DNA of 57,194 bases from Lachnospiraceae bacterium (GTDB lineage Bacteria > Bacillota > Clostridia > Lachnospirales > Lachnospiraceae), in the NCBI GenBank assembly GCA_022510545.1, contig JAFLTG010000004.1, forward strand, positions 6,656-63,849, written 5' to 3'. Below, in pieces: positions 33,893 to 43,798 of the stretch. The stretch's first letter is position 1. Each line of letters begins with the position of its first letter. The position numbers and the translations under genes were made by a program. The notes under the pieces are model-generated. The model was not told where the DNA came from and did no database searches. It saw nothing but the letters and a program-made list of their open reading frames with translations.

Positions 33893-35299
33893 ATGGGCGG
33901 ATTTTTTGGTGTTGCATCAAAAGAAGATTGTATATTTGACTTATTCTTCGGAACAGACTATCATTCACATCTTGGTACCAGACGTGCCGGAATGGCTGCT
34001 TACAGCAAAGAAGAAGGTTTTGACAGGGCTATTCACAATATTGAAAACGCTCCTTTTAGGACCAAGTTTGACAAAGATGCCAATACAATGCAAGGACATC
34101 TGGGAATAGGCTCAATCTCCGATTATGAGCCGCAGCCGCTGATCATCCGGTCACATCACGGTACATATGCAATTACAACGGTCGGTAAGATTAATAACAA
34201 GGAAGATATAGAAAAACTGCTTTTTAGGAGTGGACATGCCCATTTTCAGGAAATGAGCGGTGGCGAAATCAATGCAACGGAACTGGTGTCTGCAATAATC
34301 AATCAGAAAGAAAACATTATTGAAGGTATTCAATACGCACAGGAGCTTATTGACGGCTCCATGACTATGCTGATTCTGACACCAAAGGGCATTTATGCAG
34401 CTAGGGACCGCCTTGGACGCACCCCTGTCGTAATAGGAAAAAAGGAAGATGCTTACTGTATTTCTTTTGAAAGCTTCGCCTATCTGAATCTGGGATATTC
34501 GCATGAACGGGAGCTTGGTCCCGGAGAAATTGTAATAGTCACACCCGAGGGCGTGCAGCCACTTGCCGCTCCGGGTAAAGATATGAAAATCTGTACATTC
34601 CTATGGGTTTACTACGGTTACCCTTCCTCTTCCTATGAGGGCATGAGTGTAGAACAGATGCGTTATAACTGTGGTTCGATGATGGCAAAACGTGACGATA
34701 TCAAACCTGATATAGTTGCAGGTGTTCCTGATTCGGGAACTGCCCATGCAATCGGCTATGCCAATGAATCAGGCATTCCATTTTCAAGACCTTTTATCAA
34801 ATATACACCTACATGGCCGCGTTCTTTTATGCCTACGATACAGAGTCAGCGCAATTTGATTGCCAAGATGAAGCTGCTTCCGGTACATGACCTTATCAAG
34901 GACAGGAGCCTGCTATTAATTGACGACTCCATTGTGCGCGGAACACAGCTTAGGGAAACCACTGAGTTTCTGTATCAGAGCGGTGCCAAAGAGGTCCATA
35001 TCAGGCCTGCCTGTCCTCCGCTTCTGTTTGGCTGTAAGTATTTGAATTTCTCACGTTCCACATCAGAGATGGAACTTATTACCAGACAGGTAATCAAGGA
35101 GATGGAGGCAGACAACAAATATCCGAATCTATCGGTTTATGCTGACCCCGAATCCACTGAATACAGCGATATGCTGGAAAAAATAAGAGAGAAGCTTAAT
35201 TTCACTTCTCTCCGTTACAACCGCCTAGATGATATGATGAATGCCGTCGGCATAGACAAATCCAAGCTTTGTACGTACTGCTGGGATGGCAGGGATTAA
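33893..35299 (+). CDS. PurF-like protein lacking the catalytic cysteine
   Basis: Protein of 468 residues with glutamine amidotransferase class II plus phosphoribosyltransferase domains, like PurF. It starts MGGFFGVASKEDC: the Cys that would be residue 1 of a mature PurF (CGVFG) is replaced by Gly. The PRPP loop is present, SLLLIDDSIVRGTQLRETTE, and a C-terminal CTYC pair that in PurF ligates an iron-sulfur cluster. A true PurF is encoded at 38187-39629. Without the nucleophile it cannot hydrolyse glutamine; ammonia-dependent or regulatory roles are possible. AAGGAG ribosome site. Confidence 0.85.
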   Translation: MGGFFGVASKEDCIFDLFFGTDYHSHLGTRRAGMAAYSKEEGFDRAIHNIENAPFRTKFDKDANTMQGHLGIGSISDYEPQPLIIRSHHGTYAITTVGKINNKEDIEKLLFRSGHAHFQEMSGGEINATELVSAIINQKENIIEGIQYAQELIDGSMTMLILTPKGIYAARDRLGRTPVVIGKKEDAYCISFESFAYLNLGYSHERELGPGEIVIVTPEGVQPLAAPGKDMKICTFLWVYYGYPSSSYEGMSVEQMRYNCGSMMAKRDDIKPDIVAGVPDSGTAHAIGYANESGIPFSRPFIKYTPTWPRSFMPTIQSQRNLIAKMKLLPVHDLIKDRSLLLIDDSIVRGTQLRETTEFLYQSGAKEVHIRPACPPLLFGCKYLNFSRSTSEMELITRQVIKEMEADNKYPNLSVYADPESTEYSDMLEKIREKLNFTSLRYNRLDDMMNAVGIDKSKLCTYCWDGRD

Positions 35300-35303
35300 A
35301 ATA

Positions 35304-35325
35304 AGCGCATCCATTAGGATGCGCT
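35304..35325. terminator. Bidirectional terminator between PurF-like gene and purA
   Basis: Exact 9-base arms AGCGCATCC / GGATGCGCT with loop ATTA, flanked by an A-run on the left and a T-run on the right, so it can stop both converging transcripts. It lies within the 30-bp gap. Confidence 0.85.
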
Positions 35326-35329
35326 ATTT

Positions 35330-36604
35330 TTAACGGTAAATAATATCCTCACGTCCCGGGCCGTTAGAAATCATTGTAATCGGGTATCCAATCTGTTCTT
35401 CAATGAATTCTATGTAATCGCGGCATTTTTCCGGAAGCTCTTCGTATTTTTTAATGCCTCTGATTTCACATTTCCAGCCGGGGAACTTCTTAATAACAGG
35501 TTTAGCTTTTTCAAGCTTAGCTGTTACAGGGAAGTCTGTGGTCACTTCGCCATCAATTTCATATCCTACACAGACCGGAATCTCATCGAGATATCCAAGT
35601 ACGTCAAGTACCGTAAATGCTACATCGGTAGTACCCTGCAGCCTGCAACCGTATTTGGAAGCCACGCAGTCAAACCAACCTACACGCCTCGGACGGCCTG
35701 TAGTAGCGCCATATTCGCCACCGTCACCACCGCGGCGTCTGAGTTCTTCCGCCTCATCACCGAATATCTCCGATACAAAGGCACCTGCTCCGACAGCCGA
35801 AGAATAGGCTTTACATACCGTAATTATCTGTTTGATTTCATACGGCGGAATACCTGCTCCGATTGCTCCGTATGCGGCAAGGGTATGGGAAGATGTAACC
35901 ATCGGGTAAATACCGTGGTCGGGATCTTTCAATGTGCCAAGCTGTCCTTCCAAAAGTATGGTCTTGTTATCCTTAATTGCCTTATCCAGATAGGAAGCCA
36001 CATCGCAGACATAAGGCTCTACCATTTCCCTGTACTGATGCAGGGTGTCGAGCAATTCAGAAGGATTTATAAGCGGTTTATGATAAAGATGCTCTAACAG
36101 AACATTTTTAGCCACACAAACTCTCTCAACCTTTTCTTTTAACAGTTCTTCGTCAAAAAGTTCACTTACCTGAAAACCTATTTTGGCATATTTATCTGAA
36201 TAAAACGGTGCAATTCCCGACTTTGTTGAGCCAAAGGATTTGCCTCCAAGTCTTTCTTCTTCATATTGGTCAAAAAGTATATGGTACGGCATTACAATCT
36301 GGCACCTGTCGGAAACCAAAATCTTAGGTTCAGGCACATTTCTATCCGTAATTGACTTGATTTCATTAAAAAGCAATGGGATATTCAGTGCAACACCGTT
36401 GCCGATTATGCTTGTAGTATGGTCATAAAACACTCCTGACGGTAATGTATGAAGTGCAAACTTTCCATAGTTATTTACTATTGTATGTCCTGCATTGGCA
36501 CCGCCCTGGAAACGAATGATTATGTCGGCTTCCTTTGCCAGCATATCAGTTATCTTTCCTTTTCCTTCGTCACCCCAATTGGCGCCTACTATAGCTTTTA
36601 CCAT
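35330..36604 (-). CDS. purA: Adenylosuccinate synthetase
   Basis: Joins IMP and aspartate using GTP to make adenylosuccinate, the first AMP-specific step. 424 residues, full length. N-terminal P-loop VGANWGDEGKGKITDMLA with the catalytic Asp and His (QGGANAGHTIV) conserved. Also GNGVALNIPLLFNEI and the C-terminal GPGREDIIYR. Ribosome site GGGAGG. Last gene of the purine group, 69 bases after purB. Confidence 0.97.
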   Translation of the reverse strand: MVKAIVGANWGDEGKGKITDMLAKEADIIIRFQGGANAGHTIVNNYGKFALHTLPSGVFYDHTTSIIGNGVALNIPLLFNEIKSITDRNVPEPKILVSDRCQIVMPYHILFDQYEEERLGGKSFGSTKSGIAPFYSDKYAKIGFQVSELFDEELLKEKVERVCVAKNVLLEHLYHKPLINPSELLDTLHQYREMVEPYVCDVASYLDKAIKDNKTILLEGQLGTLKDPDHGIYPMVTSSHTLAAYGAIGAGIPPYEIKQIITVCKAYSSAVGAGAFVSEIFGDEAEELRRRGGDGGEYGATTGRPRRVGWFDCVASKYGCRLQGTTDVAFTVLDVLGYLDEIPVCVGYEIDGEVTTDFPVTAKLEKAKPVIKKFPGWKCEIRGIKKYEELPEKCRDYIEFIEEQIGYPITMISNGPGREDIIYR

Positions 36605-36673
36605 ATTTATACCTCCCGGAACTTTATACTGCTATATATTTTTAATAAATCGAATCAAGAAAAACGTCGCAAA

Positions 36674-38125
36674 TTACACATTGATATCAGCTTTCATACC
36701 AAGTATGTCTTTGTTCTCATCAAGAATCGGCTGTATAATTTCTTTTATAAAATTCTCCACCTGTACCGGTGCACAGCCTACATATCTGGCCGGATCCATT
36801 GTCTTATTCAGCTCATCAAGGCTCATACCAAAGTCCGGCTCGGCTGCAATCAGCTCAAGCAGATTGTTATCTTTTCCTTCTTTCTTTACATTGGCTCCCG
36901 CTATCATCGAAAGTTCGCGTATTTTCTCATGAAGCTGCTGGCGGTCTCCGCCCATTTTTACCGCATCCATCATAATATTCTCGGTTGCCATAAAAGGAAG
37001 CTCACTCATAAGATGCTTAGTGATAACCTTATCGTACACCACCAGTCCGTCTACAACGTTCAGGCATAAATCAAGAATACCGTCAATCGCCAGAAAGGCC
37101 TCCGGAATTGAAAGCCTTTTGTTAGCGGAATCATCCAGCGTCCTCTCAAACCACTGTGTTGCGGAAGTAATTGCAGGATTGAGCGCATCCACCATAACGA
37201 ATCTGGACAAAGATGCAATCCTTTCACTCCTCATGGGATTTCTCTTATATGCCATAGCCGAAGAACCTATCTGGCTCTTTTCAAAAGGCTCCTCCACTTC
37301 CTTAAGATGCTGAAGCAGTCTTATATCATTGGACATCTTATGTGCCGATGCCGCAATTCCTGCCAAGATATTGCAGACTCTTGTATCCACCTTACGGGAA
37401 TAGGTCTGACCCGATACCGGATAACATTTATCAAAGCCCATTTTAGCTGCTATCATAGAATCTATTTTATCAACAGCAGCCTGGTCTCCATCAAACAACT
37501 CCAGAAAAGAGGCCTGGGTTCCGGTAGTTCCTTTGGAACCCAGGAGCTTCATTGTAGACAATACATAGTTAAGGTCTTCCAGATCCAGACAGAATTCCTG
37601 TGCCCACAAAGTCGCCCTTTTCCCGACTGTAGTCGGCTGTGCAGGCTGAAAATGCGTAAATGCCAGTGTTGGAAGTTCCTTATACTCATCCGCAAACTCT
37701 GCCAGTCTTGCAATCACATTCACCAGCTTCTTCTTCACCAGTTTAAGCGCCTGAGTCATCACAATAATATCCGTATTATCCCCGACATAGCAGGAAGTAG
37801 CACCCAGATGAATGATACCTGCCGCCTTCGGACACTGCTGCCCGTAAGCATACACATGGCTCATAACATCATGACGCACCTCTTTCTCTCTGGCCTTAGC
37901 TACATCATAATTTATATTCTCGGCATTCGCCTTTAATTCATCAATCTGTTCTTTAGTAATTACAGGCTGCCCGTTCTGACTAAGCCCAAGCTCCATCTCC
38001 GTCTCAGCGAGAGCAATCCAAAGCTTACGCCAGGTTTTGAATTTCATATCAGGTGAGAATATATACTGCATCTCCCTGCTCGCGTATCTTTCCGACAACG
38101 GGCTTACATATCTGTCTGTACTCAT
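36674..38125 (-). CDS. purB: Adenylosuccinate lyase
   Basis: Catalyses two fumarate eliminations: SAICAR to AICAR, and adenylosuccinate to AMP. 483 residues. The fumarase-family signature is GSSAMAYKRNPMRSERI. The catalytic His regions are HDVMSHVYAYGQ and HLGATSCYVGDN, and TTGTQASFLELFDGD follows. The N-terminus STDRYVSPLSERYAS is typical. Between purF and purA; AAGGAG ribosome site. Confidence 0.96.
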   Translation of the reverse strand: MSTDRYVSPLSERYASREMQYIFSPDMKFKTWRKLWIALAETEMELGLSQNGQPVITKEQIDELKANAENINYDVAKAREKEVRHDVMSHVYAYGQQCPKAAGIIHLGATSCYVGDNTDIIVMTQALKLVKKKLVNVIARLAEFADEYKELPTLAFTHFQPAQPTTVGKRATLWAQEFCLDLEDLNYVLSTMKLLGSKGTTGTQASFLELFDGDQAAVDKIDSMIAAKMGFDKCYPVSGQTYSRKVDTRVCNILAGIAASAHKMSNDIRLLQHLKEVEEPFEKSQIGSSAMAYKRNPMRSERIASLSRFVMVDALNPAITSATQWFERTLDDSANKRLSIPEAFLAIDGILDLCLNVVDGLVVYDKVITKHLMSELPFMATENIMMDAVKMGGDRQQLHEKIRELSMIAGANVKKEGKDNNLLELIAAEPDFGMSLDELNKTMDPARYVGCAPVQVENFIKEIIQPILDENKDILGMKADINV

Positions 38126-38186
38126 CTAAAATATCTCCTTAAAATTAAATCTTGATTTAACAATTTAACATCCAGTACTCTGGCAC

Positions 38187-39629
38187 TTACTTATCATACT
38201 CCCCGCGAATATCCTCCTTAGGCGGCTCCATGGGGTAATTCTCTGTAAAGCAGCCCTTACAGACTCCAAGATGACCGGCAATCTCGTCAAGACGCTCAAT
38301 CTTAAGATAGGCCAGTGAATCCGCCCCAATTATCTGCCTTATATCTTCCACACTGCGGTTATTCGCAATGAGCTGCTCTTTCGCAGGAACATCGGTTCCA
38401 AAATAGCAGGGAGCTATAAACGGCGGCGAACTTACACGCATATGTACTTCCTTAGCACCTGCTTCACGCAGCATTCTTACAATCCTGTCAGAAGTTGTTC
38501 CACGCACTATGGAATCGTCAATCATTATGATTCTTTTGCCACGGACTGCTTCCCTGATTGCATTCAACTTCACCTGTACACCGCTCTCACGATTCTTCTG
38601 CTGAGGGCTGATAAAAGTACGTCCCACATAGGCATTCTTTACAAAGGCCTGCCCATAAGGTATATGTGACTCCATGGAATAGCCAAGAGCAGCGCAGTTG
38701 CCGGACTCAGGTACGCCCACTACCAAATCTGCCTCCACCGGAGAGTCAATCGCAAGATATTTTCCCGCCAGAATACGGGAGTCATATACACTCACACCAT
38801 CTATATGACTGTCCGGTCTTGCAAAATAAATATATTCAAATACACATCTTGCATGTTTTTCTTTATCTATACAGAGTTTTTTATTGGACTCTATTCCTTT
38901 ACCCGGGGAGATTGTAACTATCTCTCCCGGTTCAACATCCCTGACATACTCCGCACCGATTGTATCAAGTGCGCAGGTTTCGGAAGCGAGAATATAGGCA
39001 TTATCTCTTTTTCCTATGCAAAGCGGTCTGAAACCGAATGGGTCTCTCGCTCCTATAAGTTTACGCGGTGACATTATAATTAATGAATACGCGCCTTTTA
39101 ATTTCTCCATGGCGCGGCCTACCGCCTCTTCAACGGTAGCACTGTTTAAGCGCTCTCTGGCTATATGATATGCAATGACCTCAGAATCTATGGTAGTCTG
39201 AAAGATTGCCCCCGAATATTCCAGTTCATGACGAAGCTCAGGTGCATTTATCAAATTACCGTTATGTGCCATTGCAAGTGTACCTTTTACGTAGTTAAGT
39301 ACTAAGGGCTGTGCATTTTCCCTTGTGCTGCTGCCGGCCGTCGAATATCTGACATGCCCTACACCGATATCACCTTTTAACCTTTCAAGGGTATCCGGTG
39401 TAAAGTTTTCATGTATAAGTCCCATATCCTTGACACTTACGACCTTGCCCTTGGGCCCGTTGGTGTCGCTTACTGCAATACCACAGCTCTCCTGTCCTCT
39501 GTGCTGGAGTGCAAAAAGGCCATAATAAATCGTCGATGCCACATCAGCACCGTCAAAATCATATATGCCAAAGACACCGCATTCTTCGCCGAGTTTATCA
39601 TAATCTGTATCTGTCATATAATCCACCAT
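38187..39629 (-). CDS. purF: Amidophosphoribosyltransferase
   Basis: First committed enzyme of purine synthesis: PRPP and glutamine to phosphoribosylamine. 480 residues. A short propeptide ends before CGVFGIYDFDG, giving Cys1. GHVRYSTAGSSTRENAQPL is the glutaminase core; IIMIDDSIVRGTTSDRIV is the PRPP loop. C-terminal CKGCFTENYP, with an upstream cysteine (ARCVFEYIYFARPDS), fits the Fe-S type PurF of Firmicutes. Start could also be ATG 39617. Follows purC by 27 bases. Confidence 0.96.
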   Translation of the reverse strand: MVDYMTDTDYDKLGEECGVFGIYDFDGADVASTIYYGLFALQHRGQESCGIAVSDTNGPKGKVVSVKDMGLIHENFTPDTLERLKGDIGVGHVRYSTAGSSTRENAQPLVLNYVKGTLAMAHNGNLINAPELRHELEYSGAIFQTTIDSEVIAYHIARERLNSATVEEAVGRAMEKLKGAYSLIIMSPRKLIGARDPFGFRPLCIGKRDNAYILASETCALDTIGAEYVRDVEPGEIVTISPGKGIESNKKLCIDKEKHARCVFEYIYFARPDSHIDGVSVYDSRILAGKYLAIDSPVEADLVVGVPESGNCAALGYSMESHIPYGQAFVKNAYVGRTFISPQQKNRESGVQVKLNAIREAVRGKRIIMIDDSIVRGTTSDRIVRMLREAGAKEVHMRVSSPPFIAPCYFGTDVPAKEQLIANNRSVEDIRQIIGADSLAYLKIERLDEIAGHLGVCKGCFTENYPMEPPKEDIRGEYDK

Positions 39630-39656
39630 CTCATCAAATTCGCGATGTTTTTCAAC

Positions 39657-40361
39657 CTATAATCCTAAGCGTTTAAACACCTCATTATAAGCCTCTTCCA
39701 CGTTGCCCAAATCCCTGCGGAAACGGTCTTTATCCAGTTTTTCGTTGGTATGTACATCCCACAACCTGCAGGTATCAGGGCTGGTTTCGTCAGCCAGAAT
39801 AATCTGTCCGTGATAACGTCCAAATTCTATCTTAAAATCGATAAGTTTTATGTCTGCCTGTAAAAAGTAATTTTTCAGTACCTCGTTTACCTTGAAGGCA
39901 TATTTCTTAATAGTCTCTATCTCTTCCCATGTAGCCAGCTTCATAGCTACCGCAAAATAACTATTAATAAGCGGGTCACCTAATTCATCATTCTTATAAC
40001 TAAACTCAATGGTAGGCTCATCAAAGGGTGTTCCCTCTTCAACTCCAAGCCTCTTAGAAAAGCTGCCTGCCGCAACATTACGGATAATAACCTCAAGAGG
40101 CACAATCTCAACCTTCTTAACGGCAGTCTCCCTGTCGCTTAATTCCTCAATGAAATGTGTAGGAACCCCTTCTTTTTCAAGGAGCTTAAACACATGGTTG
40201 GTCATCCTGTTATTAATAACACCCTTACCAACTATAGTTCCCTTCTTCTCACCATTAAATGCCGTAGCATCATCCTTATAATCAACTATTAAAACATCAG
40301 GGTCCTCAGTCTTGAAAACCTTCTTTGCTTTTCCCTCATATAACTGTTCTAATTTTTGCAT
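39657..40361 (-). CDS. purC: SAICAR synthase
   Basis: Phosphoribosylaminoimidazole-succinocarboxamide synthase; condenses CAIR and aspartate with ATP. 234 residues, the usual size. N-terminal [20 protein letters not shown], then [20 protein letters not shown] and [20 protein letters not shown], and [12 protein letters not shown], which are PurC signatures. GGAGG ribosome site. First of four purine genes here. The 46-bp gap to the upstream cassette has no visible riboswitch, so PurR-type or read-through control cannot be told from sequence. Confidence 0.97.
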   Translation of the reverse strand: MQKLEQLYEGKAKKVFKTEDPDVLIVDYKDDATAFNGEKKGTIVGKGVINNRMTNHVFKLLEKEGVPTHFIEELSDRETAVKKVEIVPLEVIIRNVAAGSFSKRLGVEEGTPFDEPTIEFSYKNDELGDPLINSYFAVAMKLATWEEIETIKKYAFKVNEVLKNYFLQADIKLIDFKIEFGRYHGQIILADETSPDTCRLWDVHTNEKLDKDRFRRDLGNVEEAYNEVFKRLGL

Positions 40362-40407
40362 ATAATATAATCCTCCATTCTTAGGAATTGATCCCGCATT
40401 TTATATT

Positions 40408-41589
40408 TTACATACTTTTCTCATACTTTTCAACCATTTCTATAATTTCACCCGCATACTGAGGGTAATGGTTGACAAGCTCTTTTATTTCCTTCTGGGC
40501 ACCGCCTGCGGCCACTTCCTTATTATAGTCCATTCTGCGCCTTAAGGACTGTCTCCTGATTATAAGATTATGCCGGATTTCCACCATTTCCTTGTGCTCT
40601 AAGATAGCCTCAGTCTGATGCAGCCAGATTGCAGGGTCTTTTATATCGTATTGCTTGAGAATATTGAGAAGCTCCTGCTGATTGTAGTCCAGATCCAGCT
40701 CAGCGCGCCGGCATTTCTCCCGTTCTTCTTTTTCTTTATAATAATTATTCCACAGTTTCTCAAGTTCTTCGGCATTTTTGACATCATACTTAAGATAAAG
40801 ATACTCAAGCAGATTGGTATTATTGACATATCTGATCTTCACCTTATTGTGTAGAATAATCAGCTTATTTATGGCCGATTCCACCCTTTTCAACTCACGC
40901 TTGGCATCGCTATGCTTTACATAAATCGCCGTAATTGCAACTGCCGCAAGCGCTGCGGTAACCATATAACCTGCCTTGGTATCCATATCCAGCAAAAACT
41001 GCAGCATAAGCAGCATAGAAAAGCACAGAACAAGTGCTGCCACACAGATGACCGCCATACCTTTGGTGTCCACTATTGCTCCAAGCAATTCATTTTTACG
41101 GAACATATAGGCATGCTTTTCTCCGTCAAGACGGCTTAAATCCTTTTTTATGAGGTCCTGATATTGTTCCGCCTCCTTAAGCTTGGTACATCCTTCCTCT
41201 ATCTCATCAAGCATGCGCTCTATCTGATAGAATCGCTCATCGCTCATAAGGCGTTTTCTACCCATATAATCATTACAACTGTTCTGCAAAAGCTCCACTT
41301 TTTTGGCAAAGTCCTTAAGTTCCTGTGCTTCATCATCAGGAATCGCCTCTATCTCTTCCATATCTTTTAAGTGTGAGGTCACGTTTTCATACTCAAAGTT
41401 AAGGTTTTCCATCTCTTTGGAAGCCTGCGCAATCCTGTCCAGACGACCTTTTACATAGTCATGTCTATACTCTTTGTTATTAAAGTCCCGTTCTATCTCT
41501 TCATCATTTTCATCCCATTCTTCATTCTCAAAATCGGGATCTTCAATTGCACTTTTCCATTTACTAAATAATTTCTTTAACCAGTTCAT
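40408..41589 (-). CDS. Coiled-coil membrane protein of unknown cassette
   Basis: Protein of 393 residues. A short amphipathic start (MNWLKKLFSKWKS) and an acidic region lead to a long coiled coil (~50-165). Two transmembrane segments follow (~183-205 and 209-225, GMAVICVAALVLCFSMLLML, then AALAAVAITAIYV). A second coiled-coil half (~230-390) includes YKEKEEREKCRRAELDLDYN. Both ends would be on the same side, probably cytoplasmic. No recognised family. Its ATG directly abuts the stop of the TPR gene, so translation is coupled. Last gene of the four-gene cassette. Confidence 0.75.
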   Translation of the reverse strand: MNWLKKLFSKWKSAIEDPDFENEEWDENDEEIERDFNNKEYRHDYVKGRLDRIAQASKEMENLNFEYENVTSHLKDMEEIEAIPDDEAQELKDFAKKVELLQNSCNDYMGRKRLMSDERFYQIERMLDEIEEGCTKLKEAEQYQDLIKKDLSRLDGEKHAYMFRKNELLGAIVDTKGMAVICVAALVLCFSMLLMLQFLLDMDTKAGYMVTAALAAVAITAIYVKHSDAKRELKRVESAINKLIILHNKVKIRYVNNTNLLEYLYLKYDVKNAEELEKLWNNYYKEKEEREKCRRAELDLDYNQQELLNILKQYDIKDPAIWLHQTEAILEHKEMVEIRHNLIIRRQSLRRRMDYNKEVAAGGAQKEIKELVNHYPQYAGEIIEMVEKYEKSM

Positions 41590-42435
41590 TTACCTTGCCA
41601 CACTCTCCCTATAATCATCTTTAAGCGCATTTGTAAGTCTCTCTATCTCATCATAATACTGAACATCCCCGGCCGAGGCAGCGCCCTCCTCCTTGCATAC
41701 ACGCAGTGTAAAAAGCATCCTGTTCTCCTGTGTTGCATCAAACTGAGCCGTCGCATCCTCTATCCTGCTCTCAACTTCAAGTGAGTTATCATGATAGAAG
41801 GGATGTTTTGCAATATAATCTACATAATCCCTGTCATTATCATGCAGTCTCTTTGCCATCAGAAACTGCATAAGACTATCCGGATTTCCGTTTATCTTAT
41901 ATGCTTCCATAAATTCTTCCTGAGCATTCTCAAACATGAAAAGTCTGGCATGGACAACGCCCATATTGTGATGTAACTTGGCCTGAAGCTCTTTTTCATG
42001 TTCGGGAAGCCTTGCAAGCAATGACGAATACTGCTCCAGTGCAAGAATATAGCGTTTATTCCTAAACAAATGATCTGCCCTGGCTTTTTGCTTTTCATAC
42101 GGACTCAAGCCTGCATTTTCACTGACAATCGATACAGTTTTCGCTATTTCTTCCTCTGAATAAAGCCCGGCATATTCAAGGATGGTTTCCACATAAGCTG
42201 CCGGCGTTGCTTTTTCCTTTACCTGTATATGCAACTTGTCCGCAAGCTCACTTAGTGAGCATTGTTCCGAAAGCCATCTTGCCAGTTTGTCATTTACAAT
42301 ATCCCCGTCCAGCATTTCTGCATTTTCCACCAGACAATAGCATAGTTCCTCCAGCGAAAACAGGTTTACATAAGTCTTTTCGAAAAAATATGGTATTTTT
42401 GCATAGTTTCCGGTTGATAGTATAATATTTCCCAT
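41590..42435 (-). CDS. TPR-like protein of unknown cassette
   Basis: Protein of 281 residues, soluble. An N-terminal helical region (~1-110) precedes TPR-like helices: RADHLFRNKRYILALEQYSS, then LHHNMGVVHARLFMFENAQE and FMEAYKINGNPDSLMQFLMA. TPR domains bind partner proteins, in several cases chaperone tails. Starts 17 bases after the Hsp70-like gene and abuts the coiled-coil gene. I do not know a named family. Confidence 0.75.
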   Translation of the reverse strand: MGNIILSTGNYAKIPYFFEKTYVNLFSLEELCYCLVENAEMLDGDIVNDKLARWLSEQCSLSELADKLHIQVKEKATPAAYVETILEYAGLYSEEEIAKTVSIVSENAGLSPYEKQKARADHLFRNKRYILALEQYSSLLARLPEHEKELQAKLHHNMGVVHARLFMFENAQEEFMEAYKINGNPDSLMQFLMAKRLHDNDRDYVDYIAKHPFYHDNSLEVESRIEDATAQFDATQENRMLFTLRVCKEEGAASAGDVQYYDEIERLTNALKDDYRESVAR

Positions 42436-42452
42436 TTACCCATGCCTTTCTC

Positions 42453-43772
42453 TTAACATGCAAACTGTTTTCTCCACACCTTGCCGGCGGCGGGAAACAG
42501 TTCTCCAAACCCTAAGTCGGTTATCTTTGCCTCTATGCAGTCCACCGAACTCATACTTATCTCCATCTCATATCTGGCAAATGCGCCTTCCCTTACCGGA
42601 GCGCCCTCCAGGACAATTTCCTGGATTTCGGCACGTTTGCCTGTAAGCGGTGTAATAAGGAAGGAAATCGAATTTTCCTCACCCCTTAAAAGAAATTCAC
42701 ATTCTTTGTGTACCTCGTACCAGTTTTCTCCCGCATCAAGCAGTGCATAATATGATTCTTTACCACGCCTTAATACAGTCATTCCCACATTGGACTTAAG
42801 TTTATCCGCTCCGAGAAAAATATGTTCTTTGCATACATCGGAGGGCTCTAATTTGTCCAACATTGCAAGGCAGGCGCCTTTGCTGAAAAGATTGTTACCC
42901 TGAAAAGCCCTTCTGTTTCTGCATAAAAAGCGCAGGGATTCCTTGGCCCAGTCGTTTCTGAATCCGTCACCAAGAAGATAAGCACAGGATACTATCCTTT
43001 CATCACACTGTTCCTTAAGTATATCCATAAACTTCTCATCGGCGAGTTTATAAAGGCCTTCCTTTACTTCGTCTTCTTCCTCATCTTTGGGAAGCGGGAC
43101 TGTATCAAAAATCTGTTCTTCAATCAGAACCACGATTGGAGTCGTCTTTTTGTTGCGCTCCATTCGATAAGTTTTAAGCTGCTTTCCGTCATGTTCACAG
43201 GCAAGCACCTGATAATTCCATAGCTCCTCAGGCTGGTGCAGCATATAATAATAAAAGCTCTCGGTATGACTCTGAAAATATATATGTTTAGTTTTGAGAT
43301 TAAGGTTTGCGGTTGCTTTCGCCAGTATCTCCACCATCCTGTCATCGAGCTTATCCACGGTGAACATAATCGCACCAATATTTTCCGGTGTTGTAATGAA
43401 GCTCATAAGCGAGAGACTTCTTTTTATAAAAAGTGCCAGCAGGGCCACCGGGTCAAAGTTTTCCTCTTCTATTGTGACCGTTTCTCCATTTCTTGCAAGT
43501 TCCATTAAATCTGTAACCAGAAAAGACTCGTCTTCGTCGGCAGAATTTATTGCATCCTTGCCATAGAGCCACTTGCTGCTGCCTTTTGGTTTACATAATG
43601 CCATAGGAATATTATAATGCTTTGTACCCATTACAGTGGCAACGGTCTCAATCTCGGCATTTTCGTCACCATAGACCATGCAGCTTATCTGAGAAAAGCC
43701 ATTATTCAGATCATAGCCAACAAGAACGCTTCCTTTTTGCAGTTTATCTTCCGTCTTTTTGTCGAAGAACAT
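42453..43772 (-). CDS. Hsp70/actin-fold-like protein, DUF5716-type
   Basis: Protein of 439 residues. A diverged ASKHA layout can be traced by eye: SVLVGYDLNNGFSQISCMVY in place of the phosphate-1 loop; IGAIMFTVDKLDDRMVEILA then KHIYFQSHTESFYYYMLHQP where Hsp70 has the VPAYF...INEPTAAA segment; and CAYLLGDGFRNDWAKESLRF where Hsp70 has the LVGGxSR helix. A beta-rich C-terminal part resembles a substrate-binding domain. Key nucleotide residues are changed, so ATPase activity is doubtful. I recall this family as DUF5716, next to DUF5717; not checked. 26 bases after the 1198-aa gene. Confidence 0.7.
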   Translation of the reverse strand: MFFDKKTEDKLQKGSVLVGYDLNNGFSQISCMVYGDENAEIETVATVMGTKHYNIPMALCKPKGSSKWLYGKDAINSADEDESFLVTDLMELARNGETVTIEEENFDPVALLALFIKRSLSLMSFITTPENIGAIMFTVDKLDDRMVEILAKATANLNLKTKHIYFQSHTESFYYYMLHQPEELWNYQVLACEHDGKQLKTYRMERNKKTTPIVVLIEEQIFDTVPLPKDEEEDEVKEGLYKLADEKFMDILKEQCDERIVSCAYLLGDGFRNDWAKESLRFLCRNRRAFQGNNLFSKGACLAMLDKLEPSDVCKEHIFLGADKLKSNVGMTVLRRGKESYYALLDAGENWYEVHKECEFLLRGEENSISFLITPLTGKRAEIQEIVLEGAPVREGAFARYEMEISMSSVDCIEAKITDLGFGELFPAAGKVWRKQFAC

Positions 43773-43798
43773 ACTTCATCCCTTCACTTTTGCGATAT

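Noticed and set aside
33893-35299. Second functional PurF
   Set aside because: The catalytic N-terminal Cys is missing, so glutamine-dependent activity is not supported.
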